Counted from the first letter of the stretch, positions 33,459 to 41,579 are shown. The stretch is DNA of 64,000 nucleotides from Amycolatopsis orientalis DSM 40040 = KCTC 9412 (GCF_000478275.1 NZ_ASJB01000064.1:364019-428018), one strand, 5' to 3'. A program made the numbers and translations. The notes: generated by a model from the letters alone, not told the origin.

Positions 33459-35285
33459 TTACTCCCGGTCGTCGGCCGACTTGCCGCGCCGCCCGAGCAG
33501 CACGCCGCCGCCGACGAGCACCACGAGCACGACCGCGCCGATACCGATCCACAGTCCGGTGTTGCTGCTTTCCTCGGTGTTCGCCGCCGCGGCCGCTTCG
33601 GCCGGAGTGGCGCCGTAGACGCCCCAGTAGCCGGACTGCTCGAGGATCGCGCCGTCGGGCTGCGGCTGCTTGGTGAACGAGGCGAACTTGTCCGAGCGGT
33701 AGGCCTCGAGCACGTTGTCGTAGTCCAGGACGACGTCGACGTACTCGCCCGCCAGGACGGCCTGGGCCTGCTTGACGATCTCGGCGCGCTTGGCCGGGTC
33801 GAACTCGGTCAGCTGCTTCTTGTACAGGTCCTCGTAGCGCGGGTCGCAGAAGAACGTCGCCGAGCTGCCGCCGTTGCCCTGGGCGTTCGGGCGGCCGGCG
33901 CAGGTGTTCAGGCTCAGCGCGTAGTCCGGGTCGGGCGAGGTGCCGTAACCGGAGATCGCGAGGTCGTAGTTGCCCGCGGTGGTGCGATCGTCCAGCTCGT
34001 CGTCGGAGACGAGCTCCTGCTTGACGCCGATGCCGATGTCCTTGAGCCAGCCGCCGACGAACTGGGCGGTGCGCTGGTCGAACGGCCGGTTCGCGTGGCC
34101 GGCGAGCCGGAACTCCAGCTTCGCGCCGCCGGGAGCGACGCGGATGCCGTCCGGTCCCTTGGCGTAGCCCGCCTGATCGAGCGTGGCGTTCGCGGCCGCG
34201 AGGTCGAACTTGGTCTTCTCCGCGTCCGACGGGCTCCAGGTGTAGGCCTTGTAGATCGCCGGCACGACACCGGTCCCGGGCTGGCCGTACCCGTTCATCA
34301 CCTTCTCGACGATGGTCTTGGTGTCGATGGCCTGCGCGATCGCCTTGCGGACGCGGAGGTCCTTGAGGATCGGGTTCCCGTCACCGATCGGCTGGTCGAG
34401 CACGTTCTTGACGCCGAAGTTGATGATGAGCTCGTTGTACCGGCGGCCCGGCGCCTTGTTCGTGGTGATGTTCTTCTCGCTCTTGAGCGCGTCGAACTGC
34501 GTCGGCGTGAGCCGGTTGATGACGTCGACCTCGCCCTGTTTGAGCGCGTTCACCGCGGCCTCGGCGTCCTTGAACTGCAGCAGCTGCAGTTCGTCGACCT
34601 TGGGCGCGCCGCGCCAGTAGTCCTTGTTCGCCTTGAACTTCACGAACTCGTTCTTCTTGTACTCGGTCAGCAGGTACGGCCCGCTGCCCACACCGACGAC
34701 CGCCATCTCGTCGGTCGAGGGGGCGTTGAGGTCCTTGATCGGCTCCCAGATGTGCTTGGGCACGATCGGCACGTCGAGCGAGGTCATGCTCGACTGCGGG
34801 GCCTTGGTCTTGATGACGAGCGTCTTGTCGTCCGGCGCCGACACCGACGCGAAGTTGCTGACGTAGCTGCCGTTCGCGGTGCGGGCGTTCTCGTCGTCGA
34901 GCATCCGCTGGAAGGTGTAGGCGGGATCGGCCGCCGTGACCGGTTTGCCGTCGGACCACTTCATCCCCTGGCGGATGGTGAAGGTCCAGGTGAGCTTGTC
35001 GTCGGAGGTCTTCCACGACTCCGCGACACCGCCCGTGGGCTGGGTGTCCTCGGCGGACGGCAGGGTCAGGAACTCGTAGTTGAACCGGCCGACCTGCGTC
35101 GCCGCCGACAGCTGGGCGGTGAAGGGGTTCAGGTGGTCGATCCCCGTCGTGAGCGCCACCCGCAGCACCTTGCCCTGCTGCTGGGCCGCCGCGACCGGCA
35201 CGAAAGGCACCGTCGCGACCGCCGAAGCGGCAAGAACCGCGACCACGCGAAGACCGCGTCGTCTGGGAAAACGCTCTGTGCGCAC
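33459..35285 (-). CDS. Peptide ABC transporter substrate-binding protein with C-terminal anchor
   Basis: 608 residues of the SBP_bac_5 family. The start GTG 35285 gives a signal peptide (RRRGLRVVAVLAASAVATV...VAAA) without a lipobox cysteine. Instead the C-terminus carries a membrane helix (GLWIGIGAVVLVVLVGGGVLL) with a basic tail (GRRGKSADDRE), so the protein is anchored from its C-terminal end. Family motifs include the N-terminal TGIDHLNPF and GMKWSDGKPVTA. It is the first gene of the importer operon; probable ligands are peptides, but related systems also take up sugars or nickel. Confidence 0.93.
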   Translation of the reverse strand: MRTERFPRRRGLRVVAVLAASAVATVPFVPVAAAQQQGKVLRVALTTGIDHLNPFTAQLSAATQVGRFNYEFLTLPSAEDTQPTGGVAESWKTSDDKLTWTFTIRQGMKWSDGKPVTAADPAYTFQRMLDDENARTANGSYVSNFASVSAPDDKTLVIKTKAPQSSMTSLDVPIVPKHIWEPIKDLNAPSTDEMAVVGVGSGPYLLTEYKKNEFVKFKANKDYWRGAPKVDELQLLQFKDAEAAVNALKQGEVDVINRLTPTQFDALKSEKNITTNKAPGRRYNELIINFGVKNVLDQPIGDGNPILKDLRVRKAIAQAIDTKTIVEKVMNGYGQPGTGVVPAIYKAYTWSPSDAEKTKFDLAAANATLDQAGYAKGPDGIRVAPGGAKLEFRLAGHANRPFDQRTAQFVGGWLKDIGIGVKQELVSDDELDDRTTAGNYDLAISGYGTSPDPDYALSLNTCAGRPNAQGNGGSSATFFCDPRYEDLYKKQLTEFDPAKRAEIVKQAQAVLAGEYVDVVLDYDNVLEAYRSDKFASFTKQPQPDGAILEQSGYWGVYGATPAEAAAAANTEESSNTGLWIGIGAVVLVVLVGGGVLLGRRGKSADDRE

Positions 35286-35643
35286 GAAGACCACCCCATC
35301 GAAATTCGCTGTGTCCCAACCCCCGAGGCGGAAAAGTAACCACATATCGCGGTAACCGCGCAATGACTCGCCAATACCGATCGTGCACGGCGGACGTCAT
35401 CGCGTGGCCGACAGCTACTTTGCGTTTCAGCCAGGTAGCGTTGAGTCACCGATTCGACGCGTGAAGTGGGAACACGTGCAGTGTCCTGGGTATTCAAGGG
35501 AAGCGTGCTTGCAGAACGCTTGCGCGCGATGATGCTCAATCGATACGCGCGAACGAAGTGGGAGCAAAGCGTTTCGTCCTCTGGATGCGGTACTTGCGCA
35601 AGCAACTACCGCATCCAGAGGACGAAACGCGACGGGTGGCAGG
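35286..35643. other. Intergenic region upstream of the importer operon
   Basis: 358 bases. It should hold the importer promoter; a short palindrome CGCGGTAACCGCG lies at 35348-35360. The far end holds the terminator palindrome at 35570. No gene is supported. Confidence 0.4.
35570..35629 (-). terminator. Long hairpin after the 598-residue membrane protein gene
   Basis: Perfect 23-base arms (CGTTTCGTCCTCTGG...) with a 14-base loop that is itself partly self-complementary (CTTGCGCAAG). It begins 15 bases past the stop on the minus strand and separates two tandem minus-strand units. Confidence 0.7.
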
Positions 35644-37440
35644 TCAGCCGACGGAGACCTTGCGTCGCCGCGCCGTGGCGGCGGACGCGTAGAGCCACGC
35701 GAACAGCGCCCACATCGCGGCGAAGATCAGCCCGACGGTGGCGTAGGCGACCGTCCACAGCACAGCCGGGGTCTCCGACTTCCGTTCCCGCTGCAGGAAC
35801 TCGATCTCGGACATGAACGCCCTCGGCCCGGACGCCGCGTCGATCGCCGGAGCGTTCGCCGCCGGGTCGGCGGGCGCGTAGATCGGCGCGAGCCCCATCA
35901 TCCGGTTCGGCACGTGCACCCGGATCCCGGTTTTCCACTGGCCGAACACGGGCAGCGGCTGCGCGGTGCGGTAGACGCCGTCGCCGATCTTCTCCAGCGG
36001 CGCGGTGAAGAAATCGCCACCCTGCCAAGCGAAACCGTTCAGCCACACGGCGTCGTCGGCCAGCTCCGGCCGGGAGATCGTGACGGTCGCGTCGACCCAC
36101 CGGGGCACACCGCCGCCGTGCGGATTCGAGATCGGCAGTCCGGTCGCGGCCTCGGTGAGCCGGACATCGGCGGTGAAGCCGGCTTCCGGATCCTGCGGGA
36201 CGGCGACGGCCGACATCAGGGCGACCACGCCCAGCGCGCCGACGAGCCCGACCGAGTGCCGCGGACCCACCGCGGGCACCAGGGTCGCGGTCTCCTCCAC
36301 CCGCTGGTACTGCCAGACGCCGACGAACGCGCCCCCGATCGCCGCGCCGGTCCCGAACAGGACGAACAACGGCAGATGGGCGGCCGACCACGGATTCGGC
36401 ATCAGCCATTGGGTGAACGCCGCCTCGGCGAGCATCCCGGCCGTCCCCACGAGCAGGCCGGCGACGGCGGCGAACGAGTACCCCTGCCGGTTGCGCATCA
36501 CCAGGGCGACGACCTCGATGATCACCGCTTCGGCGATGTACGGCAGAAGCGAGGCCACGTGCAGGTCGGCGAACAGCGGGATGACGGTGAAGGACGCGCG
36601 CGAGGCGAGGAAGACGGCGACGACGATCAGCGCGCCGCCAGGTCCCCAGGACAGCCGTCCGTAGGTCAGCGTCCAGGCACCGATCAGGCCGACGAGCACG
36701 ACCTGGGACAACATCGGGAACTGCGGCACGCCGAGGTCGAACTCCATCAGGAACGCCGACGCGCCCATCATCCAGGCACCGGCGAGCACCGGCCCGAGCA
36801 GGCGCACGATCGGTCCGGTCGCACCGACCTGGCGGGCCTCTCCGAGCAGCAGCTGGAGACCGAGGACGACGCAGACGCCGCCACCGATCATCAGCACATG
36901 GGTGGGACCCCATTCGGTGACGTCCTGGCCGAACAGCCGGTGCCACACGTCGTCGAGCGGGAACCCCGCGATACCGACCAGACCGGTGGCCATCATCTGG
37001 ATCGAGCCCATCGGGGCGCGCCAGTGCGGGCCGATACGGAAGGTGCGCTTCGGCAGATCTTTGGTCGCCAAGGTCGCGCTGAGCACGCCGCTGGCGAAGA
37101 TGCCCATCAGTCCGAAGTAGATCGGGTAGTGCGACGGATTCGCGAGCGGACCTTCGTCGCGGCCGAGTTCCATGTGGATCGGGACGTCCCAGTAGACCCC
37201 GATCAGGGCCGACATCCCGGACAGGAAGGCGACGAACATCGGCAGCGCCGCCCAGCGCGGCAGGCCGCTGAAGTCACCCATCCAGTCGGCGACGCGACCG
37301 AAGAGCGTCCGCTTCCCCGCACGCTCGCGGAGGACGAAAACAGCCAGGGGCAGGAAGACCGCGGTGAACATCAGGCCCGCGATGACGATCTGCCCGAATT
37401 GCGCGCCGCCGGCAGGCGGGCTCTCCTGAGCCATGAACAC
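35644..37440 (-). CDS. Large membrane protein with C-terminal extracytoplasmic domain
   Basis: 598 residues. About 11 hydrophobic helices fill residues 10-420; then a soluble domain of about 130 residues (GFTADVRLTEAATG ... GDGVYRTAQPLPVFGQWKTGIRVHVP) and a last helix before the Arg/Lys-rich end. The soluble domain has the pattern of YtkA/FixH-like beta-sandwich domains that accompany copper or cytochrome oxidase assembly proteins; this is a resemblance, not an assignment. Conserved-looking acidic and His residues lie in the membrane part (YWDVPIHMELGRDEGPLANPSHYPIYFG). It is divergent from the cupredoxin-like lipoprotein gene with a shared palindromic promoter. I do not recognise a characterised family. 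Confidence 0.7.
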   Translation of the reverse strand: MFMAQESPPAGGAQFGQIVIAGLMFTAVFLPLAVFVLRERAGKRTLFGRVADWMGDFSGLPRWAALPMFVAFLSGMSALIGVYWDVPIHMELGRDEGPLANPSHYPIYFGLMGIFASGVLSATLATKDLPKRTFRIGPHWRAPMGSIQMMATGLVGIAGFPLDDVWHRLFGQDVTEWGPTHVLMIGGGVCVVLGLQLLLGEARQVGATGPIVRLLGPVLAGAWMMGASAFLMEFDLGVPQFPMLSQVVLVGLIGAWTLTYGRLSWGPGGALIVVAVFLASRASFTVIPLFADLHVASLLPYIAEAVIIEVVALVMRNRQGYSFAAVAGLLVGTAGMLAEAAFTQWLMPNPWSAAHLPLFVLFGTGAAIGGAFVGVWQYQRVEETATLVPAVGPRHSVGLVGALGVVALMSAVAVPQDPEAGFTADVRLTEAATGLPISNPHGGGVPRWVDATVTISRPELADDAVWLNGFAWQGGDFFTAPLEKIGDGVYRTAQPLPVFGQWKTGIRVHVPNRMMGLAPIYAPADPAANAPAIDAASGPRAFMSEIEFLQRERKSETPAVLWTVAYATVGLIFAAMWALFAWLYASAATARRRKVSVG

Positions 37441-37471
37441 CGTGCTCGCCTTCCTGCTAACCTAAGTAACT

Positions 37472-37487
37472 GTTACCTTGGGGTAAC
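37472..37487. promoter_or_regulatory. Palindrome GTTACC-TTGG-GGTAAC in the divergent promoter
   Basis: A perfect inverted repeat 32 bases upstream of the 598-residue gene and 59 upstream of the lipoprotein gene. Nearby CTAACCTAA (37458-37466) resembles half of an iron-regulator (DtxR/IdeR) box, but the other half is missing. The regulator is unknown. Confidence 0.5.
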
Positions 37488-37545
37488 ACGATAGGGGCAA
37501 GGTCCCGGACAGGCAAGCCGGGGCGTACGACTTGGAGGGACCTCG

Positions 37546-37923
37546 ATGCGGAGGATCGGCGGGATCTGCGGGATCACCGTGGCCGCACTGCTGGCCGTGA
37601 CGGGCTGTTCCGGCTCGACGGGCACCGAACCGGCCCAGAATCCGGCTCAGAGCGGCGGAACCCGGACGGTGAAGTTCTCGATCACCGAAGGCAAGCGCAC
37701 GGCGGGCCCGGAAGAGGTCGCGGTGCGCACCGGCGAGAACGTCGCACTGGAGGTCACCTCCGATCAGGCGGACGAATTGCACGTCCACGGCTATGACAAG
37801 GCGGCCCAGCTCGCTCCCGGGGTTCCGGGGACCGTCGCCTTCACCGCGAACATCGACGGGATCTTCGAGGTGGAACTGCACAAGAGCGGCGCGGCGGTGA
37901 CCAAGCTCCGGGTGAGCGGATGA
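37546..37923 (+). CDS. Cupredoxin-like lipoprotein
   Basis: 125 residues. The signal peptide ends in a lipobox, LLAVTGCSG, so the mature protein is probably anchored by lipid at Cys 21. The rest forms a single cupredoxin-like beta barrel: VKFSITEGKRTAGPEEVAVRTGENVALEVTSD, then DELHVHGYD and FEVELHKSG. Two histidines of HVH and the one in ELHKSG could bind metal, but the usual type 1 copper Cys is absent. It is the first gene of a three-gene unit with a membrane protein and a small membrane protein. EfeO-type or copper-chaperone-type roles are possible. Confidence 0.8.
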   Translation: MRRIGGICGITVAALLAVTGCSGSTGTEPAQNPAQSGGTRTVKFSITEGKRTAGPEEVAVRTGENVALEVTSDQADELHVHGYDKAAQLAPGVPGTVAFTANIDGIFEVELHKSGAAVTKLRVSG

Positions 37924-39143
37924 TCCTGGCGCACGGTCTCGGTGGCCGGTCCGATCTGCCGGTCCCGCTGTGGCTCGCGCTCTACGCGGGAGCGGCGGCT
38001 GTCGTGATCTCCTTCTTCGCGCTCACCGCGCTCTGGAAGGAACCCCGGCTCCGCGGCGCCGACGCCGGTCGCCCGCTTCCCCTGTCCCTGCAACGGATCG
38101 CCGACAGCACGTTCACCCTGGTCGCGTCGCGTGTGCTCGGCGTGGCCCTGTTCGCCGGGTTCCTGGCCATGGCCTGGGCGGGCCCCGCCACTTCTGCGGA
38201 CAACCCGGCTCCGGCGTGGTTCTACGTCTGGTTCTGGGTCGGGCTGGTGCCGCTCTCGCTGGCGCTCGGCCAGGTCTGGCGGCGGCTGAATCCACTGAGG
38301 ACGGTCGCGTCCCTGATCCCCGCCCGGCACCGCGAACCGCCGGAGAGATGGGGCTATCTGCCGGCGATCGCCGGTCTCCTGGCGTTTCTTTGGCTGGAAC
38401 TGGTCTTTCCCCACTCCGACTCGCCCCGCGCGATCGCTCTTTTCTGCACCGTGTATGCCGTTATACACATTGTGCTCGGTGTGGTGTTCGGTCCGCGCTG
38501 GTTCGATCGCGGCGACGCCTTCGAGGTCTACGCGCGCCTGATCGCGGGCCTCTCCCCTTTCGGAAGGCGCGCCGATGGGCGGCTCGTGCTCCGGAACCCG
38601 CTGGACGGGTTGCTCACCCTCTCCCCCGCGCCCTGGCTGACCGCGCTGGTCCTCGTGGTGCTCGGCTCGACGGCGTTCGACGGTCTGACCCGGCTCCCGT
38701 TCTGGACGTCGCTGGACGCCGGCGTCCTCGGCGGGACCGCCGGGCTCGCGGCCTGTATCGCGCTCACCTACGGCGCCTACGCGGGCGCCATCGGCCTGAC
38801 CAGGCCCTACCTGCGCCGCGGCTTCGATCCGTATCCCGCGTTCGCGCCGTCGCTGATCCCGATCATGGTCGGGTACACGATCGCGCACTACTTCTCGTTC
38901 GCGGTGTTCTCCGGACAGCAGGGCTTCGGCCGCGCGATCGACTACACGGTCGTCTCGACCGGGATGATCGCGCTGGTCCAGATCGCCGGAATCGTCGCCG
39001 GGCACGTGCTGGCCGTAACCTCGGCACATGATCGTTCCGTCGGCGTGCTGCGCGCGAACTACGTCAAGGTGGGCCAATACCCCATGCTGGCGCTGATGAT
39101 CGGCTACACCGCGCTCGGGATCGCGCTGGTCTCCGGCTCATGA
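37920..39143 (+). CDS. Integral membrane protein, FedA/FedB-like family
   Basis: 407 residues with about 10 to 11 hydrophobic helices. The N-terminus LAHGLGGRSDLPVPLWLALYAG and internal EPRLRGADAGRPLP match a widespread actinobacterial family that databases often label fenitrothion hydrolase (after FedA/FedB); that catalytic label is doubtful for this host. Histidines in VIHIVLG and IAHYFSF lie in membrane segments. It overlaps both neighbours by ATGA, so lipoprotein, this protein and the small protein are made together. Probably a membrane complex handling a metal or redox carrier. Confidence 0.72.
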   Translation: MILAHGLGGRSDLPVPLWLALYAGAAAVVISFFALTALWKEPRLRGADAGRPLPLSLQRIADSTFTLVASRVLGVALFAGFLAMAWAGPATSADNPAPAWFYVWFWVGLVPLSLALGQVWRRLNPLRTVASLIPARHREPPERWGYLPAIAGLLAFLWLELVFPHSDSPRAIALFCTVYAVIHIVLGVVFGPRWFDRGDAFEVYARLIAGLSPFGRRADGRLVLRNPLDGLLTLSPAPWLTALVLVVLGSTAFDGLTRLPFWTSLDAGVLGGTAGLAACIALTYGAYAGAIGLTRPYLRRGFDPYPAFAPSLIPIMVGYTIAHYFSFAVFSGQQGFGRAIDYTVVSTGMIALVQIAGIVAGHVLAVTSAHDRSVGVLRANYVKVGQYPMLALMIGYTALGIALVSGS

Positions 39144-39286
39144 CCATCGCGGCGCGGGTGATGATGATGCACCAGGGCGGCTGGGACGAGATCCTCATCT
39201 TCGTCGGCCCCGTGGTGATCATCGGGCTGCTCATCTACGTCGCGCGCAAACAGGTCCCGACCACCCCCGAAGAGGACGACGAGTAA
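39140..39286 (+). CDS. Small membrane protein of 48 residues
   Basis: Starts with ATG overlapping the stop of the membrane protein gene (ATGA) and ends TAA at 39284. The sequence is MTIAARVMMMHQGGWDEI, one membrane helix (ILIFVGPVVIIGLLIYVA), then RKQVPTTPEEDDE. The positively charged residues just after the helix and acidic tail suggest an N-out, C-in topology. Too short for most gene callers, but the coupled start, the clean helix and codon use support it. Likely a subunit of the membrane complex encoded by the two preceding genes. Confidence 0.7.
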   Translation: MTIAARVMMMHQGGWDEILIFVGPVVIIGLLIYVARKQVPTTPEEDDE

Positions 39287-39291
39287 GCGGC

Positions 39292-39726
39292 TCAGTCGAG
39301 GCAGAACTCGTTGCCCTCGATGTCCTGCATCACGATGCAGGATTCGTTGACGCCGTCGGCCGGCATGACGCGCTGGCGGACCGCGCCGAGCGCGATCAGC
39401 CGTTCAGCCTCGGCCTGAAGGGTGGCGAGGCGTTCGTCGCCCACGAGCCCGGTACCCGCCCGCACGCAGAGATGCACCCGGTTCTTGACGACCTTGCCTT
39501 CGGGTACGCGCTGGAAGTACATCCGCGGGCCGACCCCGGTGGGATCGCTGCAGACGAACGACGCACCCTGCTCTTCGGGCGGCAGGGTGCGCTCGTACTC
39601 GTCCCAAGTGGCGAAGCCGTCCGGCGGCGAGGGAACGACGTAACCCAGGACCTCGCACCAGAAGCGGGCGACCCGCTCGGGTTCCGCGCAGTCGAAGGTG
39701 ACCTGGAACTGTTTGACCGACGCCAT
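39292..39726 (-). CDS. VOC family (glyoxalase-like) protein
   Basis: 144 residues. QFQVTFDCAEPERVARFWCEVLGY is the typical start of glyoxalase-like domain 6 proteins, and the C-terminal MQDIEGNEFCLD carries the usual acidic residue. A YFQRVPEGK motif lies mid-protein. It stands alone, ending 5 bases from the convergent small membrane protein gene. Substrate unknown. Confidence 0.87.
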   Translation of the reverse strand: MASVKQFQVTFDCAEPERVARFWCEVLGYVVPSPPDGFATWDEYERTLPPEEQGASFVCSDPTGVGPRMYFQRVPEGKVVKNRVHLCVRAGTGLVGDERLATLQAEAERLIALGAVRQRVMPADGVNESCIVMQDIEGNEFCLD

Positions 39727-39774
39727 GCGATCACTTTAGCGGCGCGTGCCGCACCAAGATCCCAGGCACCGTCC

Positions 39775-39803
39775 GTGAAGGCCTCCTTCCCTACCTTCAG
39801 AGT
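39775..39803. repeat. Half copy of the GTGAAGGCCTCCTTC repeat
   Basis: The first 23 bases match, with one difference, the reverse complement of the right side of the hairpin at 5897-5943. Here it is not part of a full palindrome, so it looks like a decayed copy. It lies upstream of the VOC gene start (39726). Confidence 0.5.
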
Positions 39804-39938
39804 CAGGGTCCCGCAAAGTCGCAGGGAGTCGTCGGGCAGGTGAGCCGAGACCGAAGCCGCCGATCTGAGTAGTACGCACGGTTTCGTCGCGGGGCCGCGC
39901 TTTCGCCTCATGTGGTCACTCGCTGTGGCTGCGGGGTC

Positions 39939-39987
39939 CGAGTGTGGAGGATTTGGGACGTTCAACGTCCCAAATCCTCCACACTCG
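39939..39987. terminator. Long palindrome (GAGTGTGGAGG family), copy 2
   Basis: Perfect 24-base arms (CGAGTGTGGAGG...) around a single C. One base pair different from the element at 18316-18366. It lies 43 bases past the end of the TetR gene on the minus strand. Confidence 0.65.
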
Positions 39988-40030
39988 AGTTAACTCCCCA
40001 CCGACGCCGGGGCACGCCCATGACCGTCCC

Positions 40031-40579
40031 CTAACTGCCGAGCAGCAGGGTCCCGGCGAGTTCGGTGACCTCGTCGCGGCTGCGCCCGCCGTGGTCGGCT
40101 GCCATGAAGTGCTTGCCGACGAGCAGCGAGAAAGCCAGCAGGCACCGGGCTTCGACCTCGTCCTCGTCGCTGAAGATCTCGCGCATCAGGGAACGCAGGT
40201 ACTCCATCCGCTGGTTGTCGACCCGCCTGAGTCGTTCGGCGACGTCGGGATCGCGGCGCGACCAGTCGCGGATGGCGAGGTCGACCGCCAGGACACGCTC
40301 GGTGGTGAGCATGCCCGCCCGCCGGATCTTCGCCTTGGCGTCGCCGCCTTCGCGCTCGACGCTCGCGATCAACTCCCCGGTGCTAGTCCGTTCCCAGGTG
40401 GACAGCATTTCCTCGATCAGCGCGCCGCGATCGGCGAAATACCCGTAGAAGCCGCCTTTGGTGACTCCCAGCGTCTTCGCGAGCGCCTCGACGCGGACGG
40501 CGCCAGGGCCTCCGGCGGCCAGCGCGCGCAGCCCCGCGTCGATCCACGCTTGCGGCGGTGTCCGGGTCTCAGCGGCCAT
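40031..40579 (-). CDS. TetR family transcriptional regulator
   Basis: 182 residues. HTH at about 12-52 (VRVEALAKTLGVTKGGFYGYFADRGALIEE, in which GVTKGGFYGYF is the recognition helix). The C-terminal domain ends in GTLLLGS. It is divergent from the monooxygenase/DUF2867 operon, with a TATACG/CGTATA palindrome between, so it most likely represses that operon. Confidence 0.9.
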   Translation of the reverse strand: MAAETRTPPQAWIDAGLRALAAGGPGAVRVEALAKTLGVTKGGFYGYFADRGALIEEMLSTWERTSTGELIASVEREGGDAKAKIRRAGMLTTERVLAVDLAIRDWSRRDPDVAERLRRVDNQRMEYLRSLMREIFSDEDEVEARCLLAFSLLVGKHFMAADHGGRSRDEVTELAGTLLLGS

Positions 40580-40623
40580 GTGATCACCGTATCCCCCGTC
40601 ACGCCGTCACCACGACAGCGATA

Positions 40624-40639
40624 TATACGCTACCGTATA
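40624..40639. promoter_or_regulatory. Probable TetR operator TATACG-CTAC-CGTATA
   Basis: A perfect 6+6 inverted repeat centred in the 92-bp divergent promoter, 32 bases before the monooxygenase start. Assignment to the adjacent TetR protein is by position. Confidence 0.55.
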
Positions 40640-40671
40640 GATGGCGGAACGCACTGGGAGGAAACAACGAC

Positions 40672-40956
40672 ATGACCGTCGGATTCGTGGCAACGCACTA
40701 CCCGCACCCCGACCATCACGACGCCTTCGTCTCGCGGGTCCACCGGGTCGCCGAGGCGCTGCGCTCCACTCCGGGCTGCCTCTCGGCCGAATGCTGGGTC
40801 ACCGCCGCCGGCGACGCCGTGGTGTCGATCGCGCGCTGGGAATCCGAAGCGGCACAAGCGGCTTCGATGCAGGCCCTCGGCTCGGCCGACGTGGACGTGG
40901 CCTTCGACGAACGCGAAGTCCGCCCCCGCGAGATCGTCCAACTGGTGTCGGCATGA
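40672..40956 (+). CDS. Antibiotic biosynthesis monooxygenase (ABM) domain protein
   Basis: 94 residues, a single ABM ferredoxin-like domain: GFVATHYPHPDHHDAFVSRVHRVAEAL, PGCLSAECWV and VVSIARWESEAA. Such proteins act as cofactor-free monooxygenases or simply bind small aromatic or heme-like molecules. ATG 40672 follows GGGAGG. It is coupled by ATGA to the DUF2867 gene and controlled from the TetR divergon. Confidence 0.85.
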   Translation: MTVGFVATHYPHPDHHDAFVSRVHRVAEALRSTPGCLSAECWVTAAGDAVVSIARWESEAAQAASMQALGSADVDVAFDEREVRPREIVQLVSA

Positions 40957-41531
40957 AACTCGCGAACACGGCCCACACCGGCCGTTCCTGGCGGATCCAC
41001 GAGGTGGCCGGGGATTTCGAACTCGAAGACGTCTGGGCTCTGGACACCCCCGGCGGCCCCGATGATTTCCCCGAACTGGTGAAGCAGTTCGCGTCCGGCC
41101 GTTTCCCGGACGGCGCGCCCGTGATCGTCCGGGCACTGTGGTCACTGCGATGGAAACTGGGCGCGCTCTTCCGTTTGGACAAAAGGGATTCCGGTCTGGA
41201 CACGCGAGTGGGATCGCTCCGCGACCGCCTGCCGGAAGACCTCCGCGACACGCCGACCGGCCCGGACGAGGACTGGCTGCCGTTCACCCCGGTCTACCGG
41301 CTGGACGGCGAATTCGCCGCGGAGATGGCGAACCGGACCATGCACGGCGTCCTGCACCTCGCGTGGATCGAGGACGCGCCGGGGCGCTACCGGGGTCAGC
41401 TGGCGGTGCTGGTCAAACCCAACGGCCGGTTCGGCCGGGCGTACATGGGGTTCATCAAGCCGTTCCGGTACCTGTTCGTCTACCCCGCGCTGATGCGGAT
41501 GATCGCCCGGGAATGGCAGGCTCGCCCCTGA
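40953..41531 (+). CDS. DUF2867 family protein
   Basis: 192 residues. The C-terminal half (TMHGVLHLAWI ... GRYRGQLAVLVKPNGRFGRAYMGFIKPFRYLFVYP) is characteristic of DUF2867, which has an SRPBCC-like fold and may bind a lipid or aromatic ligand. ATGA overlap with the ABM gene. It ends just before a long palindrome. Function unknown. Confidence 0.8.
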   Translation: MKLANTAHTGRSWRIHEVAGDFELEDVWALDTPGGPDDFPELVKQFASGRFPDGAPVIVRALWSLRWKLGALFRLDKRDSGLDTRVGSLRDRLPEDLRDTPTGPDEDWLPFTPVYRLDGEFAAEMANRTMHGVLHLAWIEDAPGRYRGQLAVLVKPNGRFGRAYMGFIKPFRYLFVYPALMRMIAREWQARP

Positions 41532-41535
41532 AGCC

Positions 41536-41579
41536 TCGTGAGTGGTAATGACAGTTAGAACCGTCATTACCACTCACGA
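41536..41579. terminator. Long palindrome (GTGAGTGG family), copy 3
   Basis: 21-base arms with one mismatch and an AG loop; nearly the same as 28167-28216. It lies between convergent genes, 4 bases after the DUF2867 stop, and the HxlR stop codon (41574-41576) is inside its right arm. Confidence 0.65.

Larger units (their letters stand above)
39727..40030. other. Intergenic region between two minus-strand genes
   Basis: 304 bases holding the half repeat at 39775, the long palindrome at 39939 and otherwise nothing recognised. The VOC promoter must lie in its left part. Confidence 0.4.

Noticed and set aside
35348..35360. CGCGGTAACCGCG as the importer operator
   Set aside because: Short GC-rich palindromes are common by chance in this DNA and no regulator is adjacent; noted only in the intergenic entry.
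38451..38468. GTGTAT-GCCGTT-ATACAC as an operator
   Set aside because: It lies in the middle of a coding region; the resemblance to the repeated palindrome is mentioned, but a regulatory role is not supported.
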